Part shown: one piece after another, positions 35,131-42,707 of the stretch
Layout of the letters: each line of letters starts with the position of its first letter
Position numbering within the stretch: position 1 is the first letter of the stretch
Assembly: GCA_019637265.1 (NCBI GenBank)
Contig: JAHBVY010000002.1
Location: 832,861-896,860 of the forward strand
Source: Polyangiaceae bacterium
Lineage (GTDB): Bacteria; Myxococcota_A; Polyangia; Polyangiales; Polyangiaceae
Length of the DNA: 64,000 nt
Direction: 5' to 3'
The notes under the pieces: generated by a model
The model's input: the letters and a program-made list of their open reading frames with translations, nothing else
What the model was told of the DNA's origin: nothing
Database searches by the model: none
Translations under genes and position numbers: made by a program

Positions 35131-36285
35131 ATGGCCACCCCCTTGTCTCAAGTCATCGCGCTCCTCGAGGAGCTGGCTCCGCTCCGCTTCGCCGAAGCTT
35201 GGGACAACGTGGGCCTCTTGGTCGAGCCGCCAAAGCCCCGGGGCGTCACGCGCGCGCTGCTCACCATCGACCTCACGGAGCCGGTGCTGGAGGAGGCGCT
35301 CGAGGCCGGCGCCCAGCTGGTGGTGGCTTACCACCCGCCGCTCTTCAAGGGGATGAAGCGCCTCACCCAGCGCACGCCAGGGGAGCGCGTCATCACCCGC
35401 GCCCTCGCCGAGGGCATCGCGATCTACTCGCCCCACACCGCCTTGGACGCGGCGCCGGGCGGCCTCAACGACTGGCTCTGCGATCTGCTCGGAGCGCACA
35501 CGCGCCGCCCCATCACCCAGCGGTGTGAGCTGGACGCCGCGCAGGCGTTGAAGCTCGTCACCTTCGTGCCGCAAGCGGAGCTGGATGAGGTGCGCGTCGC
35601 CTTGGCCGCGGCGGGCGCAGGGCACATCGGCGACTACGAGGAGTGCGCCTTCATTTCGTCAGGGCATGGCCATTTCCTCCCCACGGCGGGGGCGGATCCG
35701 CACCTGGGCCAGGTGGGTCAGCGTGAGCTGACTCCGGAGCAGCGCCTGGAGGTGGTGTGCTCGCGCCGCGCGCTGCCTCACGTCGCGCAGGCCTTGGTAG
35801 ACAGTCATCCATACGAAGAACCCGCTTGGGACGTGTACCCCTTGGAGCCGAAGCCCTTGCAAGGCACGGGCGCGGGACGCATCGCCGAGCTGACCACTCC
35901 GGCGGAGCTGCCTGAGCTCGTGACGCGCATCAAGGCGGGGCTCGGCCTCCATGCGGTGCGGGTCGCCACCGCCAGCCTGCACCAAGAGGGCGCGCCCATC
36001 ACGCGCGTCGCGGTGTGCCCAGGCGCCGGGGGGAGCCTGTTCGAGGCGCTGCCGCCGCCGAGCCGCGGCGGCCCGGAGCTGTATTTCACTGGAGAAATGC
36101 GCCACCACGACGTGCTCGGGCGGGTAGCGGAGGGCGCCAGCGTGGTCCTCTGCGATCACACGAACACCGAGCGCGGCTACCTCCCCCGCTTGAAATCGGC
36201 CCTCGAAGCGCGGCTCTCGGCGCGCGGCGAGCAGGTGAGCGTCCACTGCTCTCAGCGGGACCAAGATCCGCTCGAGGTGGTGTAG
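35131..36285 (+). CDS. Nif3-like dinuclear metal-centre protein with PII-like insert (YqfO type)
   Basis: 384 residues, ATG start. The Nif3 halves hold the metal ligands: WDNVGLLVEP, AYHPPLFKGM, and SPHTALDAAPGGLNDWLCDLLG at the N side, GEMRHHDVLG and CDHTNTERGYL at the C side. Between them (about 135-250) lies the PII/CutA-like insert (KLVTFVPQAELDEVRVALAAAGAGHIGDYEECAF in pieces, and VDSHPYEEPAWDVYPL). The longer YqfO subfamily forms hexameric toroids; annotated as GTP cyclohydrolase I type 2, but its true reaction is unsettled. The fully conserved HHP of many members reads YHP here. Confidence 0.93.
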   Translation: MATPLSQVIALLEELAPLRFAEAWDNVGLLVEPPKPRGVTRALLTIDLTEPVLEEALEAGAQLVVAYHPPLFKGMKRLTQRTPGERVITRALAEGIAIYSPHTALDAAPGGLNDWLCDLLGAHTRRPITQRCELDAAQALKLVTFVPQAELDEVRVALAAAGAGHIGDYEECAFISSGHGHFLPTAGADPHLGQVGQRELTPEQRLEVVCSRRALPHVAQALVDSHPYEEPAWDVYPLEPKPLQGTGAGRIAELTTPAELPELVTRIKAGLGLHAVRVATASLHQEGAPITRVAVCPGAGGSLFEALPPPSRGGPELYFTGEMRHHDVLGRVAEGASVVLCDHTNTERGYLPRLKSALEARLSARGEQVSVHCSQRDQDPLEVV

Positions 36286-36287
36286 CC

Positions 36288-36926
36288 GTGAGGTGCACTG
36301 CCAAACCCCCAAGCCCGATCGTCATAGATTTCCATGAGATAATCCAAGGACGCACGCAGCGCGCGCGTCCCGGCATCACCGTCAGTTGCGCTGTCCGTTT
36401 TTTCTTTTGGGGGTTGGGCACGCTGGCTCCTACCTGCATCCTCCTAGGCTGCGCTGGCCAAGCGCCGCCCCGTGACCGCGCCGCGGGCTCCCAAGTCGTG
36501 AGCTCACCTGATGGCACGCGCCCCACTGAAGCCCAGCCACCGAACACCCCGGAGCCCGAGCCCCTCGACTTCGATCGCCTGTCCCTCGAAGCCGCCACCC
36601 CCGAGGAGCACCGACGCGCGGCCGCTGAGTGCAGCTCCGGCACCCCGCCGCGTCGCTGGCAGGCCTGCACCTGGCTCGGCGCCTGGCACCTCACGCGCGA
36701 AGAGCTGGTGAGCGCGCGCCGTCACCTCGAGGCGGCATGTGAGGCCGGGCACGCGCTGGGCTGCGTCGGCCTCGGCGCGGTGTGGATGCGCGGCGGTCCC
36801 ATCGTCACCTCGGAGGGCCTGCTGCGCGACCCGGCGCGCGCCCAAGCCGCGTGGCAGCGCGCGTGTGAGCTGGGAGAAGAAGCCGGTTGTCGCCTCTCGA
36901 ACGAGCTGAAAACGGACGCGAAGTAG
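36288..36926 (+). CDS. Sel1-type lipoprotein, short
   Basis: The frame is open well upstream into the Nif3 gene, so the start is uncertain; the only plausible start after that gene's stop is GTG 36288, two bases downstream of it. A hydrophobic stretch with a copy of the dispersed TTTTGGGGGTT motif (read FFFWGLGT) ends in CILLGCAGQ, a likely lipoprotein signal. After a disordered Pro-rich linker, two helical pairs with cysteines (AACEAGHALGCVGLGAVWM, ACELGEEAGCRLSNEL) are Sel1-like, as in the much longer lipoprotein at 15.9 kb. Confidence 0.65.
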   Translation: MRCTAKPPSPIVIDFHEIIQGRTQRARPGITVSCAVRFFFWGLGTLAPTCILLGCAGQAPPRDRAAGSQVVSSPDGTRPTEAQPPNTPEPEPLDFDRLSLEAATPEEHRRAAAECSSGTPPRRWQACTWLGAWHLTREELVSARRHLEAACEAGHALGCVGLGAVWMRGGPIVTSEGLLRDPARAQAAWQRACELGEEAGCRLSNELKTDAK

Positions 36927-36971
36927 GGACGGATGGTTGCGACTGCGCGCGCGGGGTAGTGACCATGCGCG

Positions 36972-36998
36972 GTAGGGGCGAATGATCATTCGCCCCCA
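36972..36998. repeat. Palindromic repeat, GTAGGGGC family
   Basis: GGGGCGAATGA and TCATTCGCCCC form a perfect 22-bp palindrome at 36975-36996, preceded by GTA. It is intergenic, between the short Sel1 lipoprotein and the helical Ala-rich protein. Same terminal sequence as the other family members at 40.6, 41.5, 47.5, 48.6 and 54.4 kb. Confidence 0.75.
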
Positions 36999-37066
36999 CG
37001 CGGAGTAACGATGATGCACGCACGCGGGCCTTGCGCGCGCTGGCGGCGGACTTAGCCTGGTCGGTC

Positions 37067-37594
37067 ATGGCAAGCGTTCCCCCCGCCGCTCCGGAGAGTC
37101 GACCCGAGGCATCAGCCTCCCCTGAAGCCGAGGAGGCGTCTGCCTCGGCCGGCGCCGCCGACGAGGGCGCCAAGCGCGACTTGAGCGAGGGCCTGGGCCT
37201 GATGCTGCGCGGCGCGAAGAAGGCGCTCGCCTCCATCAACCCCCAGCGGGTGGAGGCGCTGGGGCAGCGCGCCGCCGAGCGCGCCGCCCAAGAGGTGGAG
37301 CGCATCGATCGTGAGAAGGTGCAGGCCTTCGTCGGCAAAGCCGCCGAGACCCTGAAGCCCGATCGCCTCGAGTCCATCGCCACGGAGGCAGGCCGTGAGC
37401 TGCTCGGCGTCGTGGAGCGCGTCTCCGGGCGCCTGGAACAAGCCTGGCGCGGCGAAGGCTCCGCTGAAGGCGCGAGCGCCGCCGCAGACAGCCCACCTGA
37501 CGATACGGCGGGCGATGGCGCTGCGAGCGACAGCGCCACCGGAGCCCCCTCGAGCGAGTCGCAAACGCCTCCCAAGGTGCGCATCGGCGACTAG
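37067..37594 (+). CDS. Ala/Glu-rich helical protein of unknown function
   Basis: ATG 37067 (MASVPPAAPE) gives 175 residues. Disordered acidic ends flank a helical core (about 35-125: LSEGLGLMLRGAKKALASI, ALGQRAAERAAQEVERI, VQAFVGKAAETL, LESIATEAGRELLGVVERV) with amphipathic heptad-like periodicity. No signal peptide or membrane segment. It converges on the propeller/HEAT operon with only 33 bases between stops; a perfect 14-bp palindrome GGCCGCTAGCGGCC at 37623-37636 straddles the neighbour's stop codon. No family recognised. Confidence 0.65.
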   Translation: MASVPPAAPESRPEASASPEAEEASASAGAADEGAKRDLSEGLGLMLRGAKKALASINPQRVEALGQRAAERAAQEVERIDREKVQAFVGKAAETLKPDRLESIATEAGRELLGVVERVSGRLEQAWRGEGSAEGASAAADSPPDDTAGDGAASDSATGAPSSESQTPPKVRIGD

Positions 37595-37627
37595 AGCGCC
37601 GTACGCGGCCAGTCGAGCTGATGGCCG

Positions 37628-39610
37628 CTAGCGGCCTGCCGTCTTCTCGGTGGGCGCCTCCAGGGCGTCGATGGCCTCCTTCACCTCCACGTGGGTGAAC
37701 GGATCCTTCGCGGCTTGGCGCAGGAGGGCGAGCCCCTCCGCGCCGCCCGTGCGGGCGATGGCGCGCGCCACGGAGATGGTCGCCTGCACGATGGGCGCCT
37801 CCACCGCCGTGGCCCGGTACAGCGCGAAGAATGTCTGAAGCTCTGACAACTCGCTCGCCGAGGCCAGCTGCTCCAACGCGCGCGCCGCGCGCATGATGTC
37901 GTCCGCCGCGTTGGCTGGGTCGTTCAGGTGCCTGGCCAAGGCGGGCGCCGCCCTCGTCTCCTTCATGGCGAGCAGCGCGTCCGCTAGCGGGCCCACGGGC
38001 GGCGGCAGCAGCACGTCCTCCAAGAAGTCGTACTCACGCTCGAGCGCCGCGAGCATCGCCTCCGCCCCGCTCCGGCGCCCGGCCAGCGCCTCACGCGCGT
38101 CCTTGCCGAGCAGCGGCGGGGCGTCGGGGCGCGTCGCGAGCTCGATCAACGCCTGAGTCACCGAATCATCTGGCAGCCTCACTAGCTCCTGCATCAAGAA
38201 GCGCTGCGCCGGCACCATCTGCGCGTCGCGTGAGGCGACGATCTCCGTGATCTGCTCCGCGAGGGTGCGCTCCGCGGCCTTGCTCGGCACCTGGTAGGAG
38301 CCGCCGTGCGCCTCGCAGCTCTCGAGCGGACCGCTCAAAGCCAGCGACGCGCTCTCGGCGCCGGTCTGGCCGTCGATCACCGACACCTTGCCGTCCTCGC
38401 TGCACAGCACGAAGCCGCCCGAGACCGCCGCGCCGCCGAGCACGTCCTTCGGCATCGAGCGCGCCCAGCGCACGACGCCGTCCTTCGCGCTGGCGCCCAT
38501 GGCCACGCGGAAATACGTCACCGCGAAGCGATCCCCATCGAAGCTCACCCCGCTCTTGCCCGTGCCCTTCGGGAGCGCGAAGCGCCGCACCCGATCGGGC
38601 GCGCTCGCCTTGGGCGGCAGCACCTCCGCGCCCGGCGTGAACCAGCGCGGGTTGCCGGGGAACTCGCGACGCGGCAGCACCGCCAGGCTACCGCCGCCGC
38701 TCGCCGCCTGCCCCACCTGCTCATCGAAGCGCAAGAGCTCCGACTCCCCAAAGTAGAGCCCATCCCCCAGCGTGAGCGCGCGGCTCACCTGACGGCGCGT
38801 GAGCAGGCGCCCGCGCTCGGCGCCCGTGGCCCCGTCGATGGCGGACACGTACTGGTTCGCCCAGGGGACGAACACCACGCCGCCCAGCACCGCCGGCGCG
38901 CCAATCTCCACCTCCGGCTCCGCCGAGAGGCGCACGGCGCCCGAGCGCTCCACCACCACCAGGCGACTCCGACCGCCATTGAGCGCGCCCAGGCTCGCGG
39001 CGGTGAGCTGACCATCATCACCCGCCCCGCGCAGCGCGCGCCCGCCGCTCTCGATGGACCACAGCTCGGCGCCGGTGGCCGCGGCCAGCGCGGTGAGCCG
39101 CCCGCCGCCGCTCAAGAGCACGACGTCACCGGCGATCACCGGGCGCGAGTCGAGGCGCCCGGGGCGGTCCCAACGCTGACCACTCAAGGTGACCGCCACC
39201 ACGCCGGCGCCGTTCACCCCCACCACCACGCCGGCGCCCGCGGGCGCCGTAGGCGCCGAGAGCTCACGCTGCAGCGCGGCGATCGAGCGCCCCCCGTCAT
39301 TCTGCCATTCGGTGCTGAACGCCGACCCGAGCTGGCTGCCCGCGCCGCAAGCCACGGTGAGCATCGCCATGGCTCCGAGGCAGCTCGCCCAAGCCGTCAG
39401 GTGCACGAACCGCCTCCCCGAGCGCTTCGGCGCATGAGGAGACGGCGCGCGCGCTTCCGTCGGTGCACTAAACGACACGCCCCGCGCCGCGCGCGAGTGC
39501 ATTGTCAGCACACCAGACGAATCACCCAGCACCTCGCGAGGAGGCCGCACCACCGAAGACCCCGAGCGCCGCGCGCTCGAGGAGCCAAGCGCCTTGACCC
39601 ACCTGTTCAC
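37628..39610 (-). CDS. Lipoprotein with PQQ-type propeller and HEAT-like repeats
   Basis: GTG start at 39610, overlapping the preceding gene's stop as GTGA, so the two are coupled. A long basic N terminus of about 85 residues precedes a lipoprotein-like signal (CLGAMAMLTVACGAGS). Residues about 130-440 show repeated strands of the PQQ/WD propeller type (GGRLTALAAATGAELWSIESGG, NQYVSAIDGATGAERGRLL, DGKVSVIDGQTGAESASL). The last approximately 190 residues are helical repeats (PLADALLAMKETRAAPALARHL and similar). Presumably an outer-membrane or periplasmic scaffold; ligand unknown. Confidence 0.8.
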   Translation of the reverse strand: MNRWVKALGSSSARRSGSSVVRPPREVLGDSSGVLTMHSRAARGVSFSAPTEARAPSPHAPKRSGRRFVHLTAWASCLGAMAMLTVACGAGSQLGSAFSTEWQNDGGRSIAALQRELSAPTAPAGAGVVVGVNGAGVVAVTLSGQRWDRPGRLDSRPVIAGDVVLLSGGGRLTALAAATGAELWSIESGGRALRGAGDDGQLTAASLGALNGGRSRLVVVERSGAVRLSAEPEVEIGAPAVLGGVVFVPWANQYVSAIDGATGAERGRLLTRRQVSRALTLGDGLYFGESELLRFDEQVGQAASGGGSLAVLPRREFPGNPRWFTPGAEVLPPKASAPDRVRRFALPKGTGKSGVSFDGDRFAVTYFRVAMGASAKDGVVRWARSMPKDVLGGAAVSGGFVLCSEDGKVSVIDGQTGAESASLALSGPLESCEAHGGSYQVPSKAAERTLAEQITEIVASRDAQMVPAQRFLMQELVRLPDDSVTQALIELATRPDAPPLLGKDAREALAGRRSGAEAMLAALEREYDFLEDVLLPPPVGPLADALLAMKETRAAPALARHLNDPANAADDIMRAARALEQLASASELSELQTFFALYRATAVEAPIVQATISVARAIARTGGAEGLALLRQAAKDPFTHVEVKEAIDALEAPTEKTAGR

Positions 39611-40527
39611 TCGTCGTCCTCCTCATCCTCGTCGTCATCGCTCGGCGCCGACGCGCCCTTGCTCGTCGCCTTCGCCGCCTCTTCCAGCGCCTGCTTCACC
39701 CGCGCGCTGTAGTCCTTGGGCCAGCGCCCCGCGACGTCTGTCAGGTAGCGGCTCGCCTCCGCGGTGCCGAGCGCCCGGAGCCTACTCACCACGTTCAGCT
39801 TGGCTTCATCCTTCATGCTGCTCGCGGGACGAAACAGCATCTGATCGAGGCCCGCCGTCATCACGTCGAAGCGCACCTTGCCGAGGCGCTTCAAGAACTC
39901 GTCGCAGCTCGCGCCGTCGCACAGCTGCCCGATGGACACCGCGGCCTCCAGCACCTTCTGATCGAAGGCGCGCTGCAAATCCGGCAGCGCGGCCTTCGCG
40001 CCCAGATCACCCAGCGCGCTCGCGGACACGCCGCGCACCACGGCGTCTTGGCTGCGCAGGCCACGCGTCAGGGCCTTGATGGCCTCTGGCCCCTTGGTGC
40101 GCGAGAGCGCCTTCACCGCCGCTTGGCGCACCGCCGGGGTGCGATGACGGAGGTAAGGCGCGAGCGGCGCGCTGGAGGAGACATCTTCCACTCGACCTGT
40201 CGCCTCGATCAGCGAGGGGAGCAGATCGGCGCGGGTGCCGCGGGTGAGCAGCGCGTTCAGGGTGGGCACCAGGGCCTTGGCGGCGGTGCCCGCCTTCGTC
40301 ACCTGCTCGAGGGCCTCGCGGATCTCCGCTGGATCTTGGCTCTCGAGCTGCTTCTTCAGCTTGGCCGCGTCCAGCTTGGCCTGCGCCGCGGCGGCGCTGA
40401 CTGTCAGTGAGCCTGACTCATACGCGCCCACCAGGCTCGCGGCGCCCAACGTCAGCGCCAGCGAGCGCGCCCAAATCCTGGAGCGACGCTGGCCGCGCCG
40501 ACCCGGTGCCCCTGCTCGTTTGACCAT
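39607..40527 (-). CDS. HEAT-repeat exported protein
   Basis: ATG 40527 (MVKRAGAPG) gives 306 residues with a Sec signal (SLALTLGAASLVGAYESGS). From residue 50 on it is a solenoid of helical pairs typical of HEAT/PBS-lyase repeats: EIREALEQVTKAGTAAKALVPTL, RTPAVRQAAVKALSRTKG, DAVVRGVSASALGDLGAKAALPDL. It ends in a strongly acidic DDDEDEEDDE tail. Coupled to the propeller-HEAT lipoprotein by a 4-base overlap, so the pair probably forms one complex. Confidence 0.82.
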   Translation of the reverse strand: MVKRAGAPGRRGQRRSRIWARSLALTLGAASLVGAYESGSLTVSAAAAQAKLDAAKLKKQLESQDPAEIREALEQVTKAGTAAKALVPTLNALLTRGTRADLLPSLIEATGRVEDVSSSAPLAPYLRHRTPAVRQAAVKALSRTKGPEAIKALTRGLRSQDAVVRGVSASALGDLGAKAALPDLQRAFDQKVLEAAVSIGQLCDGASCDEFLKRLGKVRFDVMTAGLDQMLFRPASSMKDEAKLNVVSRLRALGTAEASRYLTDVAGRWPKDYSARVKQALEEAAKATSKGASAPSDDDEDEEDDE

Positions 40528-40598
40528 GCCCCAGCTCTCGCGCAGATCGGCCGGGGCATCAAGGGCGGCCCTCGGCGGCACGAGTTGCGCCTGCATGA

Positions 40599-40685
40599 GG
40601 GCGGGTTTGAAACCCGCCCCTACCTGCGCAAATAGCCTGAGGGCAGCTGTTGGTCGTTTGAAAGTTGAAACCTGCCCCTACCTGC
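40599..40685. repeat. GTAGGGGC-family palindrome plus a degenerate half copy
   Basis: GGGCGGGTTT-G-AAACCCGCCC at 40599-40619 followed by CCTAC; the same 25 bases recur exactly at 47519-47543. About 45 bases later GAAACCTGCCCCTACCTGCG (40671-40690) repeats the right half. Intergenic, between the HEAT gene (minus) and the Nudix gene (plus). Confidence 0.8.
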
Positions 40686-40747
40686 GCGGGCCGGGGCATC
40701 CAGGGCGGGGTCGCGCAAAGTTCGCGCAAGCTCTACCCTACGGCGCC

Positions 40748-41446
40748 ATGTCGCCTGCCGACCCGCGCGCTGGAAGTGAGCTGACCCCGCCGCCAGACAT
40801 CCGCTTGATCGTGGAGCACGCCGAGCGGCTCGCCGCTGGCTTCCTCACCCTGGTGCGGCGCCGGCTGCGCGCGCGCTACCCGAACGGCGCCGAGAGCCAG
40901 CCGTTCCTCTACGACGAGGTGGATCGCGCGGCGATCGACGCGGTGGTCATTGCACCTCACTATGAGGCGAACGGGGAGCGCTTCGTGTACCTGCGCAGCG
41001 CCGTGCGGCCTCCGGTGTCGCTGCGCGACGCTGCCCGCTCGCCCATCGCCGAGCCCGACGCCCGCGGCTTGTGGGAGCTGGTCGCTGGCCTCGTGGAGGT
41101 GAGCGAGCAACACCCCGCGGGCCCCGCCGAGGCCGCGGCGCGCGAGCTGGAGGAGGAGCTCGGCTTCCAGCTCCCCGCGGCCCGCTTCGCTCCGCTGGGG
41201 CCCCCCACTTACCCGGCGCCGGGCGTGATCGCCGAGCGTCATTTCTTTTTCCATGTAGAAGTGGATCCAGCGGCGCGCCGCGCGCCCTCGCTGGACGGCT
41301 CCGCGCTGGAGGCCGAGGCGGCGATCGCCCGTGTGCCGCTCTCCCAAGCGCTCGCCGCCTGCCGCGCCGGGCGCATCGAAGACGCGAAGACGGAGCTGGG
41401 GCTGCGACGCCTGGCGGAGCACTTCGAGCGCTCGGAGCGCTCATGA
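40748..41446 (+). CDS. Nudix hydrolase
   Basis: ATG 40748 (MSPADPRAG) is the sensible start; the frame extends upstream through intergenic repeats. 232 residues. The Nudix box runs GLVEVSEQHPAGP to AAARELEEELGF near residues 115-140, with REL-x-EEL-G intact and a spacer a few residues longer than the consensus, as in ADP-ribose pyrophosphatase-like and other sugar-nucleotide members. The N-terminal domain (RRRLRARYPN, FLYDEVDRAAIDAVVI) suggests a longer subfamily. The substrate cannot be read from sequence. Confidence 0.88.
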   Translation: MSPADPRAGSELTPPPDIRLIVEHAERLAAGFLTLVRRRLRARYPNGAESQPFLYDEVDRAAIDAVVIAPHYEANGERFVYLRSAVRPPVSLRDAARSPIAEPDARGLWELVAGLVEVSEQHPAGPAEAAARELEEELGFQLPAARFAPLGPPTYPAPGVIAERHFFFHVEVDPAARRAPSLDGSALEAEAAIARVPLSQALAACRAGRIEDAKTELGLRRLAEHFERSERS

Positions 41447-41473
41447 TGGCGCTGCGCGCCAGACATGAGGTGC

Positions 41474-41499
41474 GGGCGGCCACGGGGGGCCGCCCCTAC
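41474..41499. repeat. Palindromic repeat, GTAGGGGC family
   Basis: Arms GGGCGGCC (41474-41481) and GGCCGCCC (41488-41495) followed by CTAC. Intergenic between the Nudix and NAD-kinase-like genes; the following 80 bases carry short direct repeats of GCATGAAG/CATGAAGG. Confidence 0.7.
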
Positions 41500-41579
41500 G
41501 GGTGGGTGGTGAGCGGTGTGAGGCGCATGAAGACGCATGAAGGTGAGAGGCACATGAAGGCGCAAACCACGGTGCGCTC

Positions 41580-42479
41580 ATGAAGTCGCGCGTCATCGTG
41601 GTCGCCAAGCGCTCCACTTACGCGCTCTACGTGGAGGAGCAGCGCGATCGCCGCGCGACGGAGCTGCTCCATCGTCAGGACGCCAGCGTGCGGCGCTGGC
41701 GCGCAGCGCACGAGGCGCACCAGCGCACGCTCGAGGTGGTGGAGCAGGAGCTCGAGCGGCTCGGCGCGCGCACGCTGGTGCTGCGGCGCTCGCAGGCGGT
41801 GTTCGACGCGAGCAGCGCGGATTTGGTGGTGACGGTGGGCGGCGATGGCACCTTGCTGGCCGCTTCGCATCACGTCGCGCGCGGCCCAATGCTGGCGATC
41901 AACAGCTCACCGAAGGACAGCGTGGGCTTCTTCTGCGCCGTGAGCCGCCCCGGGGTGAGGCGCGCGCTCGCGGCGGCGCTCGCTGGTGAGCTGAGCGAGC
42001 TTCAGCTGACGCGCATGGAGGTCGAGGTGAACGGTCGCGTGCGCTCACGCCGCGTGTTGAACGAGGCGCTGTGTTGTCACACCTCACCGGCGCACACCTC
42101 GCGTTACATCATCCGGAGCGGCCGCCTCACGGAGCAGCAGCGCTCGAGCGGCTTCTGGATCGGGCCCGCCGCGGGCTCCACCGCCGCGCAGCGCTCCGCG
42201 GGTGGGCAGGTGCTGCCGCTCACCTCGCGTGAGCTCCAGTTCGTGGCGCGCGAACCTTACGTGCGCGACGAGGGCGCCTACCGCCTGGGTCGTTTCCTCG
42301 TGGCGCCAGGCAAACGCGTGTTGGTGCAGATCAAGATGCACGACGCCGCGCTCTACCTCGACGGCCCCCACCAGGAGATCCGCCTCCGCCTCGGCGATCA
42401 GGTGTGCTTCCGTCAGAGCAGCGAACCATTGACGCTGCTCGGGCTGGAGGACAAAGCGCGCGGCGCCAGGCCACGCTGA
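41580..42479 (+). CDS. NAD kinase-like protein (diverged)
   Basis: 299 residues, ATG start. NAD(H) kinases make NADP from NAD and ATP/polyphosphate. The hallmark GGDGTLLAAS is at about residue 87, and the second region is GFWIGPAAGSTAAQRSAGG, matching the GSTAxxxSAGG motif. Between them the usual NxGxLGFL loop is replaced by AINSSPKDSVGFFCA and the NE/D helix by LNEALCCHTSPAHTSRY, which is characteristic of a diverged subgroup. An N-terminal approximately 60-residue helical extension (TELLHRQDASVRRWRAAH) is present. Probably a second, specialised NADK. Confidence 0.85.
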   Translation: MKSRVIVVAKRSTYALYVEEQRDRRATELLHRQDASVRRWRAAHEAHQRTLEVVEQELERLGARTLVLRRSQAVFDASSADLVVTVGGDGTLLAASHHVARGPMLAINSSPKDSVGFFCAVSRPGVRRALAAALAGELSELQLTRMEVEVNGRVRSRRVLNEALCCHTSPAHTSRYIIRSGRLTEQQRSSGFWIGPAAGSTAAQRSAGGQVLPLTSRELQFVAREPYVRDEGAYRLGRFLVAPGKRVLVQIKMHDAALYLDGPHQEIRLRLGDQVCFRQSSEPLTLLGLEDKARGARPR

Positions 42480-42483
42480 GATC

Positions 42484-42506
42484 ACTGGAACGTTCATTCC
42501 AGTTTC
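42484..42506 (+). terminator. Stem-loop terminator after the NAD kinase-like gene
   Basis: ACTGGAA (42484-42490) and TTCCAGT (42497-42503) are perfect 7-bp arms around CGTTCA, starting five bases after the stop codon and followed by TTT. A short factor-independent terminator is the simplest reading. Confidence 0.5.
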
Positions 42507-42600
42507 GGCTGACGGGCGCTCAGGCGCTCCCCGGAGGTCCGCTGGGGAGAAATCCGCCGGGACAGCAGCCTCCAGCGCGGTGGGAATCGCCAGGGGCTTT

Positions 42601-42622
42601 CCTCGGGGGTTTGGGGGTTGGT
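42601..42622 (+). repeat. Dispersed TTGGGGGTT motif ahead of topA
   Basis: CCTCGGGGGTTTGGGGGTTG is a copy of the dispersed G5/T motif in the topA leader, about 90 bases before the start codon. No regulatory role can be shown. Confidence 0.5.
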
Positions 42623-42707
42623 AGCTCCCGCGCGGCGCCGCGGCCCGCTACAGGCCCTGGGGCCGGTCTTGCGCTCCGAGTCGCTCCGAATATGTTGTGC
42701 GCCCCTC

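Noticed and set aside
36015..36287. N-terminal extension of the short Sel1 lipoprotein into the Nif3-like gene
   Set aside because: Overlaps the confident Nif3-like gene in another frame and delays the signal peptide; start placed after that gene's stop.
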